Below are positions 26,084-35,219 of a DNA stretch of 64,000 nucleotides, in pieces. The notes beneath the pieces were generated by a model, which ran no database searches, was not told where the DNA came from, and saw nothing but the letters and a program-made list of their open reading frames with translations. Position 1 is the stretch's first letter, and the number at the start of each line of letters is the position of its first letter. The position numbers were made by a program, and so were the translations under genes. The stretch comes from Streptomyces sp. Ru62 (lineage in GTDB: Bacteria; Actinomycetota; Actinomycetes; Streptomycetales; Streptomycetaceae): positions 62,001 to 126,000 of the forward strand of contig NZ_PQSU01000008.1 in NCBI RefSeq assembly GCF_002920615.1, read 5' to 3'.

Positions 26084-26851
26084 TCATCCTTCGAGGCTCA
26101 TGTACAGACGGGTGCCTTGAGGTCGGTAGCCGACGCGTTCGTACACCCGGCGGGACCCTTCGCCCGAGTACTCCAGCCAGACCGATCGTGCTCCTCGCAA
26201 GAACATGGCCTGGGTCAGCGCCGAGGTGACCGAGGCGGCAACTCCGCGCCCACGAAAGGCCGGACGGGTCCCCACACCCGCCAGCTCCGACGTGCCCACG
26301 GCCGGCGGGGAGCAGGAGGCCGCGCCGGCGCATCCGCCATCGGGGGCCCGGACGAAGCGGACGGCACCACCGTTCTCCTGAGTGCGCCGCAGTCGGGCGG
26401 CGCCTTCGGCGGAGGGTGTGAAGTCACCGGCGAACGCCTCGGACAGGGCAGCGTCGATCGCCGCGTAGTCCTCGTCGGTGCGCGGGATCTGCACGCCGGG
26501 CCCGGCGGCTGTCCGGTGGCCGTTCGGCCGCAGGGCCAACGTGGCGGGAGTGCAGACCATGTACACGTGCACTGCCTCTGTGGTGAACCCTGCCCGGCGC
26601 AGTGCCGGATCCACGGCGGGCGCGGCCTCGGGAGCGAACTCCAGCCGGGGCCTGAGTCCGCGCTCACGGAACGCTTCGATCAGCGCGGCCACGTCTCGGT
26701 CGGTTGGACGGATGCCGGGCACGGGGGTCGCGTAGTTGATGAAGGGGCTGGTGGTCGCCGGATCGAATCCCGCGACGAAGCCGCCGATCTCGACCGCCGC
26801 GGGGCGGCGGCGCAGGTTGGCGACGGCGAAGTTCTGGACGGCGATGTCCAC
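26084..26851 (-). CDS. GNAT-family N-acetyltransferase
   Basis: 255 residues. The C-terminal half holds the acetyl-CoA site (motif A: AGVGTRPAFRGRGVAASVT, with R-G-R-G-V) and the closing VYERVGYRPQGTRLYMSLEG. The N-terminal half is a divergent GNAT-like domain. The start is GTG with GAGGATG upstream. It transfers an acetyl group from acetyl-CoA to an unidentified amine in the cytoplasm. It is not obviously part of an operon: 539 bp upstream are gene-free and the downstream gene is 372 bp away. Confidence 0.87.
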   Translation of the reverse strand: MDIAVQNFAVANLRRRPAAVEIGGFVAGFDPATTSPFINYATPVPGIRPTDRDVAALIEAFRERGLRPRLEFAPEAAPAVDPALRRAGFTTEAVHVYMVCTPATLALRPNGHRTAAGPGVQIPRTDEDYAAIDAALSEAFAGDFTPSAEGAARLRRTQENGGAVRFVRAPDGGCAGAASCSPPAVGTSELAGVGTRPAFRGRGVAASVTSALTQAMFLRGARSVWLEYSGEGSRRVYERVGYRPQGTRLYMSLEG

Positions 26852-27390
26852 GATGACATCCTCACTGGAGATACCGGCGGAGCGCGCTGCCGCCGCACGG
26901 GCGGAACGGGATCAACGCGCGAGCTGTCGTACCGGCCACAGCCGGGGACCACCTCCGAGCAGGGAGGTGGGGCGGTGGTTCGGCCACCGCGTCGTCGGGC
27001 CGCCGTGAGGAGACGGACGCGGCACCGGTGACCGCCGCCCTTGAGGGAGACGGCTCAGTGCCGACGGCGGCCGCTGCGGGACGCCGTGAACAATTGGCTT
27101 CAGTCCTTCGCCGTGAGTGGGTACGTGCCGGAAGCTGGATGGAGGCTCCCACATGCTGAGGAGCAGGGCAAGCGGGAATGCCCGTCGGGCTGGGGGACGA
27201 CCGACACGGCGTTGGGTGGTCGGGGCTCCGCAGGACGGGGTGAGCCTGTCGTCGTCCGGTCCTCGTCTCGGGTTACAAACCTGGAAGCAGGGCAGAACCA
27301 ATCACGCCCGTCGTCATCGGTCCAGGCGTGTATCGAAGGCATCGACGGGCCGGACGAGGTGACGACCGGGTCCGGCCCGTCCGTTCGCCG
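26852..27390. other. 539-bp stretch without a convincing gene
   Basis: This lies between two minus-strand GNAT genes. A plus-strand frame (27041-27394) covers much of it but has no ribosome site and no recognisable features. No tRNA-like cloverleaf, repeat or strong hairpin was seen. It should contain the promoter of the upstream GNAT gene. Confidence 0.4.
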
Positions 27391-28272
27391 CTAAGTGTCG
27401 AGCTGGTACTGGTGTGTCGTGTGCGTGGGTGTGTAGCCGAGACTGTCGTTGATGTGTCTCATGTGTGTGTTGCTGTCGGCGGTGTCGGTCAGGAGGCCGC
27501 CGAGGCCCGGATAGAGCCCGTGGACCTGTCGGATCGACTCTGCCTTCATCCATCGGCCGAGGCCGTGCCCACGGTGCTCGGGCAGCACGCCGGTGCCGTA
27601 GTGCTGGCCATCGCCTGTGCCGTTGCCGGGAACGACGAGTTCGGTGAACCCGGCAACCGAGCCGTTGGAGGCGTCGATGGCGACGACGGTGTGCAACAGG
27701 TCGCCGCGCTGTTCGACGGCCTTCGCCGCGGCCCGGACGCGGTCCACGTCCCAGGTCACGGAGCCGTGGTCGGTGTCCTCCATGGGCATGTCGTCCATGG
27801 CGCGACGTGAGGCGGCGAATGTCTGGGCGAGGCCGTGCGGGACGACTCCCCGCCATGACACCAGCCGGTAGCCGGGATGCGGACGCTCGATGATCCCGGC
27901 GAGGGCGGCGGTGTCCACATCGGCCAGTGACAAGCGGGAGCACCTCAGAGTGAGGACCTTGCGAAAACCGCGCGCCTCCAGGAAGCGGTCGCCGGGCGAT
28001 CGGGCCTCAGCCTGTGCTACGACGCGGCGTCGGGCATTGTCCCGGGCGGCGGCCACGGCGGCGTCGAGGAGCCGGGAACCGACGCGCTTGCGTCGCTCCG
28101 CGGGATGGACATGGAGGGTCAGCTCGGCCAGGTGCTCCTGTCCAGGATCGGTGAACAGCCGCAGGAAGGCCGCTCCGGCAGGGATGGAATCGGCGTCGGA
28201 CGCCAGCCATGCAAGACGCCGGCTGCGCGGCCCGTGCGCGGGGTCGGTCAGTGGGGTGATACGAAGCGACAA
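27391..28272 (-). CDS. Tandem-GNAT acetyltransferase
   Basis: 293 residues with two GNAT modules. The N-terminal one contains LTLHVHPAERRKRVGSRLLD and the C-terminal one HYGTGVLPEHRGHGLGRWMK. Both keep the R/Q-x-x-G-x-G/A acetyl-CoA loop (RRKRVG and HRGHGLG). Two-domain GNATs in streptomycetes include aminoglycoside- and mycothiol-type acetyltransferases, but the substrate is not determinable here. The start is TTG at 28272, preceded by CGGAGA at about 7 nt; the frame stays open another 111 codons upstream but that part looks non-coding. Confidence 0.85.
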   Translation of the reverse strand: MSLRITPLTDPAHGPRSRRLAWLASDADSIPAGAAFLRLFTDPGQEHLAELTLHVHPAERRKRVGSRLLDAAVAAARDNARRRVVAQAEARSPGDRFLEARGFRKVLTLRCSRLSLADVDTAALAGIIERPHPGYRLVSWRGVVPHGLAQTFAASRRAMDDMPMEDTDHGSVTWDVDRVRAAAKAVEQRGDLLHTVVAIDASNGSVAGFTELVVPGNGTGDGQHYGTGVLPEHRGHGLGRWMKAESIRQVHGLYPGLGGLLTDTADSNTHMRHINDSLGYTPTHTTHQYQLDT

Positions 28273-28454
28273 GGTGTCTCCGTCGTGAGGGTGTGGCGAA
28301 GGGCAGTACGCGGGCTCAACTGCTGGGCACTCCTGCGCATGTGCTCCACACCTCCTCGTCGACAGCGCCGGTCCGGAACGACGCGGACGGCTGGTGGAGA
28401 ATCTAGCTGTCCATCGGTTCCTCGGCCAAGAGTTGATGAAGGACCGGTACGAGT

Positions 28455-28712
28455 GTGTGGTCATGGCCACCCGTGGATGGTCCTGGGTTCGCGCCGTTCT
28501 GGGAACTCCTCGCCGAGGCAGCTCGGCAGATGATGCTCGACCGCAGCCGCCGGTGGTGCGAGTGGCGGGGCTGGGGAGTCCGGCACGGCACCGTCCGGGT
28601 GACACTGAGCTTGCTGCAAGCGGAGAAGGCCGGACGCCGGACCGCCTTCTCCGGGGACGGTCGGCTCAGACCGCTGTGGGACATCGGTGGCCGCACGGTC
28701 GACGGCGAGTGA
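28455..28712 (+). CDS. Hypothetical 85-residue protein
   Basis: The only candidate gene in the 646-bp interval 28273-28918. The GTG start lacks a strong ribosome site. The frame has G/C at most third positions and a balanced composition, with Trp-rich segments (MWSWPPVDGPGFAPFWELL, WCEWRGWG) and HGTVRVTLSLLQAEKAGRRT. No family recognised. It could be a real small gene or chance; the flanking 28273-28454 and 28713-28918 hold nothing recognisable. Confidence 0.35.
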   Translation: MWSWPPVDGPGFAPFWELLAEAARQMMLDRSRRWCEWRGWGVRHGTVRVTLSLLQAEKAGRRTAFSGDGRLRPLWDIGGRTVDGE

Positions 28713-28918
28713 GACGTGAACACGGCGACGTGGGCGAGCCGACCCCGAGGCGGTAGCCCGGCAATCTGCCCCCGGGGGAATCGGGCACCGTCGGAGCGCG
28801 CGGGGGTCCGGCCATTCGGAGGTGTTGTGGTGGCGCCTGCCGGTGGTGGCCCACAGGCTTGGTCTGGATGTGGGCGCGCCGCCGTGCAGGGGTGGCGGCA
28901 GGATTCCTGGAGGACCGT

Positions 28919-29656
28919 ATGACCGCTTCGTCGCCGTCCACCGAGACACCTCCGGCCCGGTACGACGACCTGCGGGCCCTGGTGATCAACTGCACCCTCA
29001 AACGCTCGCCGGAGACGAGCAACACCCAGGGGCTGATCGACCGGAGCACCGGCATCATGGGCGCCCAGGGCGTACGGGTCGATGTCGTCCGGGCGGTGGA
29101 TCTCGACATCGCCACCGGCGTGTGGCCCGACATGAGGGAGCACGGCTGGGAGACGGATGCCTGGCCGGAGCTGTACCGGCAGGTCATGGGGGCCGACATC
29201 CTCGTGCTGGCCGGACCGATCTGGCTGGGCGACAACAGCTCGGTGATGAAGCAGGTGATCGAACGCCTCTACGCCTGCTCCAGTCTGCTGAACGAAGCCG
29301 GTCAGTACGCGTACTACGGCCGTGTCGGCGGCTGCCTGATCACCGGCAACGAGGACGGCGTCAAGCACTGCGCCATGAACGTCCTCTACAGTCTCCAGCA
29401 CCTGGGGTACACCATCCCTCCCCAGGCGGACGCGGGATGGATCGGCGAGGCAGGGCCCGGACCCTCCTACCTCGACCCCGGCTCGGGCGGACCGCAGAAC
29501 GACTTCACCAACCGCAACACCACGTTCATGACCTGGAACCTGCTGCACCTGGCGCGGGCGCTGAAGGACCTGGGAGGCATCCCGGCCTACGGCAACCAGC
29601 GCACCGCATGGGACGCGGGCTGCCGCCACGACTACGAGAACCCCGAGCACCGGTAG
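28919..29656 (+). CDS. Flavodoxin-fold NAD(P)H:FMN reductase-like protein
   Basis: A 245-residue FMN-binding protein. The phosphate loop is INCTLKRSPETSNTQGL near residue 25. DILVLAGPIWLGDNSSVMKQ is the conserved flavin-contacting stretch (GPIWLG-D-x-S), and GRVGGCLITGNEDGVKH is the second flavin loop. Members reduce quinones or provide reduced FMN in the cytoplasm. The start is an ATG with a strong GGAGGA. The gene stands alone between the hypothetical protein and a converging PP2C gene; its partner is unknown. Confidence 0.87.
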   Translation: MTASSPSTETPPARYDDLRALVINCTLKRSPETSNTQGLIDRSTGIMGAQGVRVDVVRAVDLDIATGVWPDMREHGWETDAWPELYRQVMGADILVLAGPIWLGDNSSVMKQVIERLYACSSLLNEAGQYAYYGRVGGCLITGNEDGVKHCAMNVLYSLQHLGYTIPPQADAGWIGEAGPGPSYLDPGSGGPQNDFTNRNTTFMTWNLLHLARALKDLGGIPAYGNQRTAWDAGCRHDYENPEHR

Positions 29657-29712
29657 CCGTGACCGGTCGCTGAGCCGCCCCCCTGCCGAGCCCGGCGCCC
29701 GGCAACCACGCG

Positions 29713-32193
29713 TCATGTCGCCACCGTTGCGGAGCCGTGTTCGGTGAGCAGCAGGGCGATGTCGTCGGCCCGGTAGGAGGAGCCGCGGGCGTGGTGCAGG
29801 AGCCGGTCGGCGAGTTCGTCCAGTGAGTCCGCGCGGGCGTGGGCCAGTGATACACGCAGGCGGTCGATCCCCATGCCGATGTCGGTGCCGGGCTTCTCCA
29901 CGAGGCCGTCGGTGTAGAGGGCGAGGAGGGATCCGGGCGGGAGAGCGATACCGGTGGGTCGGTAGGTGCTGCCGTGGTCCACGCCCAGCAAGGTCCCGAC
30001 GTCGAGGTGCAGCGCGTTCGTGGTGCCGTCCGGAAGGCGGAGCAGGGGAGCGGGATGACCGGCGGTGACTGCCCGGGCGTGATCGCGGTCGGTTTCCAGG
30101 TGGACGTAGCAGCAGCTGGCCAGCAGGTCGCTGTCGAGGTCGATGAGGGTGCGGTTGACGCCTGACATGACGTCGCCCGGATCGTGGCCGGCGGCCACGA
30201 ACGCGCGTACCGCACTTCGCAGCTGGGCCATGGTGGCCGCGGCGGCGATGCTGTGCCCCTCCACGTCACCGATGACCAGGCAGACTCCGCTGTCGGTGGG
30301 GATGACGTCGTACCAGTCGCCGCCGATGTCCATGCCGCTCGTAGCGGGCAGGTACCGTGCGACGGTCCGGATGCCCGGCACCCTGGGCAGGTGGTGCGGC
30401 AGGAGCGCCTGCTGCAAGCCGTGCGCGACGGCGAACTCCGAGTCGTACAGCCGTGCTCGTTCCAGGGCCTGGGCGATCAGCCCGGCGAGTGCGGTCAGGA
30501 CGCCCCGGTCCTTTTCCGTGAAGTGGTGGGGTGCGTCGAAGCCGAGGACGCAGGTGCCGACCGGGCGGCCGGAGGCGGTCAGGGGCAGGTACGCCCAGGA
30601 GCTCACCTGCCCTGTGGGGATGCCCGGATAGCCCCGGACGAGATCCTTCTGGGACTCGATGAAGAGGGGGGCACCGGAGGTGAGTGTCTCCGTTCCCGGC
30701 AGGCGGGCGTGCAGGGGAACGCCCTGGAGCCAGTCGAGGAACGTCTCGTGGTGGCCGGTGTGGTGCAGGAGGCGCATCGCCCTGTTGCGGACCACGTAGA
30801 TCGCCATCTGCTGGCCCCCGAAGGCCGGCAGCAGCTGGTCGGAGACGACTTCGCAGACCTGGCGTGTGGTCACTGCCTCGGTCAACGCGCAGCTGAGCTG
30901 CAGGACGTGGTACATCGCGCCCAGGCGTGCCGGTGCCGGTGCCCCTGCGGGTGCTGCGCACGTCGGGGGAGGAGCGCAGGCCGCCTCGCCCGACGCGGGC
31001 CGGGTGGTGGGGGTCACCCGGCAGGTCACCCCGTCCGGCTGTGGATCGAGGGAGAAGGCGAGCCACTGGTCGGGCGGCCGGCTCACCAGGAAGGAGGACG
31101 GGGCCTGCGAGATCATCGCGGAGCGGTGCCGGTACTCGACGCTGGGATCGGACAGCCACGGCAGTACGTCCCACAGGCACTCGCCGACCACCTCGTCGGC
31201 GGAGATGTCCAGCAGGTGCAGGGCACGGCGGTTGGCGTAGGTGACACGCCCGTCGGGGGCAAGGGAGAACAGCCCGTGCGGCAGCCGTTCGACTGCTGCC
31301 ACGGCCGCACCGCCCGCCCGGGTGTCCAGGACCGCGCCGACCATGTGCGTGACCGCGCGAGCGTCGTCCGCTTCCGGTACACGCCCCCACAGCTGCACCG
31401 TGCGGTACCTTCCGCCGCCGCCGTGATCCCGCACGCGCAGGCGCCGTGCGCCGATCCGGCCCTCGCCCGCCGCCTCGCGCGCGCAGGCCCGGAAGGCGGC
31501 GCGATCACCGGGGTGCAGGCGCGCCGCAAGGGTCTCGGGGCGTCCGTCGAAAGCACCGGGATCGAGACCGAAGACCGCGCAGAACGTCTCGTCCACGGTG
31601 AGGATGCCGGTGCCGAGGTCCCAGTCGAACAAGCCCACCTGTACCGCCGCGGCCGAGTGAGCCGGGGTCTCGACGGCAGCCGCCCGGGGTTCCCACTCGA
31701 CGGGCTCACCGGTACGGGCGCGGAGTTCGGCCAGAGCGTCACCGAGCCGGCCGGCGATGCTCCGAAGGTGGCGACGCTGGGCCTTGGACAGCCCCTCGCT
31801 GCCCGGTGCGGCCGGCCACACGATCGCCAACGATCCGAAAAGCTCACCGTCGCCCGTGCGTACCGGTACGGAGCAGGAGCCGAAGGCGTACGGCAGGGCC
31901 ACCGCCAGCTGCGGGTAGCGCCGCATCGTCTCCTCGGCGCTCGCAAGATGGACCGTGCGCCCGGACGCGTACGCCACAGCGACCGGGATCGGACTGCTCG
32001 CCGCGATGAGGCGCCAGCCACCCAGCAGGGACGGCGGCACCCCGCACGTCGCGGCGAGCACGATCGACCGGCGGTCGGGGGAGCGCAGGAAGACACTCGC
32101 CGCGTACGCACTCGTTCCCTCTACGGCCTCCACCGCGGCGGCCGCGAGCAGGTCCTCACGCTCAGCCGCCCCGCCGGCCGTCAGCCCGTGCAT
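29713..32193 (-). CDS. GAF-PAS-PAS-GAF-PP2C phosphatase
   Basis: 826 residues, soluble. Domains: GAF (about 10-155), PAS (180-290, with GLFDWDLGTGILTVDETFCA), PAS (295-390, with GLFSLAPDGRVTYANRRALH), GAF (425-585) and a SpoIIE-type phosphatase (600-820). All metal motifs are present: IGGDWYDVIP, GDVEGHSIAAA, TAGHPAPLL, LYTDGLVEKPGTDI and RADDIALLL. The GAF domains may bind a cyclic nucleotide, haem or redox group. It should reset an anti-sigma antagonist in response to cytoplasmic signals. It is divergent from the HEAT/MerR operon, with 504 bp between. Confidence 0.9.
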   Translation of the reverse strand: MHGLTAGGAAEREDLLAAAAVEAVEGTSAYAASVFLRSPDRRSIVLAATCGVPPSLLGGWRLIAASSPIPVAVAYASGRTVHLASAEETMRRYPQLAVALPYAFGSCSVPVRTGDGELFGSLAIVWPAAPGSEGLSKAQRRHLRSIAGRLGDALAELRARTGEPVEWEPRAAAVETPAHSAAAVQVGLFDWDLGTGILTVDETFCAVFGLDPGAFDGRPETLAARLHPGDRAAFRACAREAAGEGRIGARRLRVRDHGGGGRYRTVQLWGRVPEADDARAVTHMVGAVLDTRAGGAAVAAVERLPHGLFSLAPDGRVTYANRRALHLLDISADEVVGECLWDVLPWLSDPSVEYRHRSAMISQAPSSFLVSRPPDQWLAFSLDPQPDGVTCRVTPTTRPASGEAACAPPPTCAAPAGAPAPARLGAMYHVLQLSCALTEAVTTRQVCEVVSDQLLPAFGGQQMAIYVVRNRAMRLLHHTGHHETFLDWLQGVPLHARLPGTETLTSGAPLFIESQKDLVRGYPGIPTGQVSSWAYLPLTASGRPVGTCVLGFDAPHHFTEKDRGVLTALAGLIAQALERARLYDSEFAVAHGLQQALLPHHLPRVPGIRTVARYLPATSGMDIGGDWYDVIPTDSGVCLVIGDVEGHSIAAAATMAQLRSAVRAFVAAGHDPGDVMSGVNRTLIDLDSDLLASCCYVHLETDRDHARAVTAGHPAPLLRLPDGTTNALHLDVGTLLGVDHGSTYRPTGIALPPGSLLALYTDGLVEKPGTDIGMGIDRLRVSLAHARADSLDELADRLLHHARGSSYRADDIALLLTEHGSATVAT

Positions 32194-32697
32194 ACATCCA
32201 GTGTGCGCAGGTCAGAGCGCGGGCGCGTCCGCAGCCCCGGCGCTCCTGCCGGCTCCGCCGCCACCGTCGGCATTCCTCCGCCCAGGGGCACAGCCCCGCC
32301 GTCCCGGTCGCCGGCCACCCCAGCGGTGTCCGGATCGGAGACACGCGGGGCGCGGGCCACTGGCGTACCGCTCCGGCCGCACCGGTCCCGCGACGGGCGA
32401 TCCGCTGCGGCACCCGATGCCGCGAACGCGTCGTGACCGCACGGCCGCGGCCGGCGGGCCAGGGTCTCGACGGCAGTCGTCCACGGCCCCGTGCCGATGC
32501 CGGACCCGACGCCGAGGCAGCGGCGGCGGCCGCCTCGGGCACCGCTCGGGCCGCTGCCCGGATGGGCCGGCGCTTGAGATCGGCGCGGCCGTAGCGCCCG
32601 GTCGGGACGCAGCGGGTGACCGGTGCCGGCGCAGCGTGCGCGGTTTGACCTTGACACAGTGACAAGGTCTTCACTGCTTGCCGAGGAGGTGGTCTCG
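32194..32697. other. 504-bp divergent interval
   Basis: This lies between the PP2C gene (minus) and the HEAT gene (plus). Frames crossing it are Arg/Pro/Ala-rich shadows without ribosome sites. The only clear signal is the MerR-type dyad at 32647-32669 immediately before the HEAT gene. Confidence 0.4.
32647..32669 (+). promoter_or_regulatory. MerR-type operator/promoter
   Basis: Perfect 7-bp arms GACCTTG (32647-32653) and CAAGGTC (32663-32669) are separated by 9 bp that are themselves nearly palindromic (CAC-A-GTG). A TTGACC or TTGACA -35 element lies at the left of the dyad and the ATG of the HEAT gene is 28 bp beyond. A dyad inside a promoter with a long spacer is the classical MerR arrangement. 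A MerR regulator is the second gene of the operon, so autoregulation is likely. Confidence 0.7.
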
Positions 32698-33369
32698 ATG
32701 ACGATCCCGAGACAGGACACGCATGCGGTACGAGAGCTCCAGGGGTTGGAGGACAGCCGGCCGTCCGTGCGGCTGCGGGCTGCCATGGCGGCCGGCACGA
32801 CACCCGGCCCGCGCTTCGTCGACAAGCTCATCGAGCGATGCGCGATCGAGCCCGAGTTCTTCGTCCGTGACATGCTGACCTGGGCGCTCACCCGTCACCC
32901 GGTGTCGATGACGCTTCCCGGACTGCTCCGCGAGGTCCGCTCGGAGCGGGCGCAGGCGCGGAGCCAGGCGCTGCACACACTGTCCAAGATCGGGGACCGT
33001 CAGGCATGGCCGGCGATCACACGGGCACTCCTGTCCGACGCCGACGACGAGGTGGCGCGAAGCGCCTGGCGCGCCGCGGTCGTGCTCGTGCCGGAAGGCG
33101 AGGAGCCCGCGTTGGCCACGGTGTTGGTGACGCAACTCGGGCGCGGTGAGCGGGAGACGCGGCTGAGTCTCAGCCGGGCACTGGTCGCACTGGGCGAAGT
33201 GATCGTGCCGGCTCTCCGTTCCGCGGCGACGGCCCCCGACCCGCGCGTACGAGCTCACGCGCTCGCCACACAACGGCTGCTGCGGGACCCGGACACCGGA
33301 TTCGAATGTGCGATCGAGGAGGCGAAGCGCGTCGTAGCCCTCGGCGGGCCCGACCCGGAGGAGCGATAA
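32698..33369 (+). CDS. HEAT-repeat protein
   Basis: A 223-residue all-helical protein with successive HEAT-like repeats, for example VRELQGLEDSRPSVRLRAAM, ARSQALHTLSKIGDRQAWPA, RAALSDADDEVARSAWRAAV-type units (key pattern D-x-x-V-R) and APDPRVRAHALATQRLL. HEAT proteins are binding scaffolds without catalytic residues. The ATG is preceded by GAGGAGGTG. The gene lies 3 bp before the MerR fusion, whose middle part also carries HEAT repeats, so the two may interact. Both are probably controlled by the dyad upstream. Confidence 0.85.
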   Translation: MTIPRQDTHAVRELQGLEDSRPSVRLRAAMAAGTTPGPRFVDKLIERCAIEPEFFVRDMLTWALTRHPVSMTLPGLLREVRSERAQARSQALHTLSKIGDRQAWPAITRALLSDADDEVARSAWRAAVVLVPEGEEPALATVLVTQLGRGERETRLSLSRALVALGEVIVPALRSAATAPDPRVRAHALATQRLLRDPDTGFECAIEEAKRVVALGGPDPEER

Positions 33370-33372
33370 GGC

Positions 33373-35184
33373 GTGTTGATCGGTGAGGTGGCGCGACGGT
33401 CGGGGGTCAGTGCCCGCATGCTCCGGCACTACGAGTCGCTCGGTCTGGTGCGCCCTTCGGGCCGTACCGGCTCCGGATACCGGGAGTACTCCCGCGAGGA
33501 CGTGCGGAGGGTCTTCCACATCGAGAGCCTGCGGTCGCTGGGACTGTCGCTGCGCGAGATCGGACGCGCGCTCGACGATCCCTGTTTCACACCCTCCGCA
33601 CTCGTCGACGACCTCGTCCGTCAGACGCGCGACCGCATCGCGGCCGAGACGGAGCTGCTCACGCGGCTCCGCCGGATCCGGGCCGCGGACCCGGCCGGCT
33701 GGGAGGACGTCCTCCAGGTCGTCGCGCTGCTCCAGGCACTGGGATCGAAGAGCGCCGACGCGCGCCAGCGCGCGGCCCTCTCCTCGGCCGACGAGGTTCC
33801 GGTACCGGTGGAGGCCCTGGTCGAGGCGGTACTCAGCGAGACGGAGCCCAACGTCGCCGGGGCCTTGCGCTGGGCGCTGGCACGATCCGGCGACGGAGGT
33901 CCGGCACTGCTGGCGGAGGGCCTCGGCTCACCGGTGGCGGCGGTGCGGGAACGTGCCGTTCAGTGCCTCGCCGAGATGCCCGGTGCCGAAGCCACCGAGC
34001 AGCTGCGGGACGCTCTGGCGAACCCCGACGTCGTGGTGCGCGGACACGCGGCTCTGGCGCTCGGCACACGGGGTCTGGTGGACGCGGTACCGACGCTCAT
34101 CGACATGGTCGTGGAGGGAAGGAACGACACCGACGCAGCCGACGCACTGAGCGTGCTGGCCGGCGACACCACGACGGCGGACCGGATCGCGACCACGCTC
34201 GTCGACCGCCTCGCCCATGACAGGACGCAAGCGCCCGCACGCGGGCGGCTGACCCAGGCGCTGGCGGGCATCCCGGGAACCAGGGCGACATCTGCCCTCG
34301 TGGAACTGTCGCACGACGTGGACCGTGCCGTCGCGCTGACCGCGGCATACCTCCTCCGGCTACGCGAAGCGGGTGCGGGCGGCCCGCAACCTGCCCGCGC
34401 CGGGTCAGCGCGGGGCCCTGTCCGCCCTGTCGCACCGGCCTCGGCACGTGCGGGCGTTGTCAGTGCTGCCCGCTACGTTGATCGCATGACGTACGGCGAA
34501 GGCAGGACCGAGCGGGTGCGGCCGCAGCAGTTCCATGAGACCGCGGACCTGGACGACTGGCGTGTCCTCGGCGAGGGAGCCTGTGCGTACTTCCGCGCGG
34601 GGTCGTTGGCCGCCGGTGCGAGGCTCGTGCAGGCGATCGGCGAACTGCCCGGCGTCGAGGCCGGACACCCCGACATCGACGTGCGATACGACGGCGTGAC
34701 CGTGCGCCTGATCACGCTCGCCGACGACTTCTACGGGCTGAGCGAGCGGGACGTCGCACTCGCCCGGCGCATCTCGGCCTTGGCACGCAGGCTCGGAATC
34801 CCGGCGGACCCGTCCGTCGTCCAGACCGTCCAGGTCACCGTCGACGCGCTCGCAGGGCCGGAGGTGGCGAGGTTCTGGCGTGCGCTGCTCGGCTATGTCC
34901 ATCGGGCGAACAGCCCTGAGGACTTGATCGATCCGCAGCGCCGCGGCGCGCCCTTCTACTTCCAGCAGATGGACGCACCCCGTCCGCAGCGCAACCGGGT
35001 GCACGTCGACGTCTGGGTGCCTTATGACCAGGCCGAGGCCCGCATAGCGGCGGCCGTTGCCGCCGGCGGCCGGTTGGTGAGCGATGCCCATGCTCCGTCG
35101 CACTGGGTGCTGGCCGACCCGGAAGGCAACGAGGCCTGCGTCGGAACCGCCGGCTGGATCGGCCCGGAGCCCACTCGGGGGTGA
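33373..35184 (+). CDS. MerR regulator fused to HEAT repeats and a pterin dehydratase/VOC-like module
   Basis: 603 residues in one uninterrupted frame. Residues 1-70 are a MerR winged helix (MLIGEVARRSGVSARMLRHYESLGL, key Arg-His-Tyr) and 75-115 the dimerisation coil. Residues 130-345 are HEAT repeats (LGSPVAAVRERAVQCLAEMP, DVVVRGHAALALGTRGL), then a Pro/Ala/Arg-rich linker. Residues 375-600 resemble stand-alone proteins combining a 4a-hydroxytetrahydrobiopterin dehydratase-like half (WRVLGEGACAYFRAGSL, HPDIDVRYDGVTVRL) with a VOC half (FYFQQMDAPRPQRNRVHVDV). The GTG start has GGAGGA upstream. The ATG at 34486 could start a separate 232-residue protein, but no ribosome site precedes it and no stop separates the parts. 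The C-terminal part may act as a ligand sensor (inference). Confidence 0.8.
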   Translation: MLIGEVARRSGVSARMLRHYESLGLVRPSGRTGSGYREYSREDVRRVFHIESLRSLGLSLREIGRALDDPCFTPSALVDDLVRQTRDRIAAETELLTRLRRIRAADPAGWEDVLQVVALLQALGSKSADARQRAALSSADEVPVPVEALVEAVLSETEPNVAGALRWALARSGDGGPALLAEGLGSPVAAVRERAVQCLAEMPGAEATEQLRDALANPDVVVRGHAALALGTRGLVDAVPTLIDMVVEGRNDTDAADALSVLAGDTTTADRIATTLVDRLAHDRTQAPARGRLTQALAGIPGTRATSALVELSHDVDRAVALTAAYLLRLREAGAGGPQPARAGSARGPVRPVAPASARAGVVSAARYVDRMTYGEGRTERVRPQQFHETADLDDWRVLGEGACAYFRAGSLAAGARLVQAIGELPGVEAGHPDIDVRYDGVTVRLITLADDFYGLSERDVALARRISALARRLGIPADPSVVQTVQVTVDALAGPEVARFWRALLGYVHRANSPEDLIDPQRRGAPFYFQQMDAPRPQRNRVHVDVWVPYDQAEARIAAAVAAGGRLVSDAHAPSHWVLADPEGNEACVGTAGWIGPEPTRG

Positions 35185-35219
35185 CCGCGTCGACCGGACG
35201 GGCCGTCAGCCGGCGGCGG

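Noticed and set aside
27041..27394. Plus-strand frame of 117 codons between GNAT genes
   Set aside because: No start signal, no domain, low coding character.
28403..29716. 437-codon minus-strand frame
   Set aside because: It is antisense to the flavodoxin-fold reductase, whose motifs are complete.
33831..34447. Frames antisense to or overlapping the HEAT part of the MerR fusion
   Set aside because: Shadow frames; the fusion frame shows regular HEAT repeats.
34486..35184. Separate gene for the pterin dehydratase/VOC module
   Set aside because: Kept as part of the fusion because no stop or ribosome site separates it from the MerR-HEAT part; retained as an alternative in the findings.
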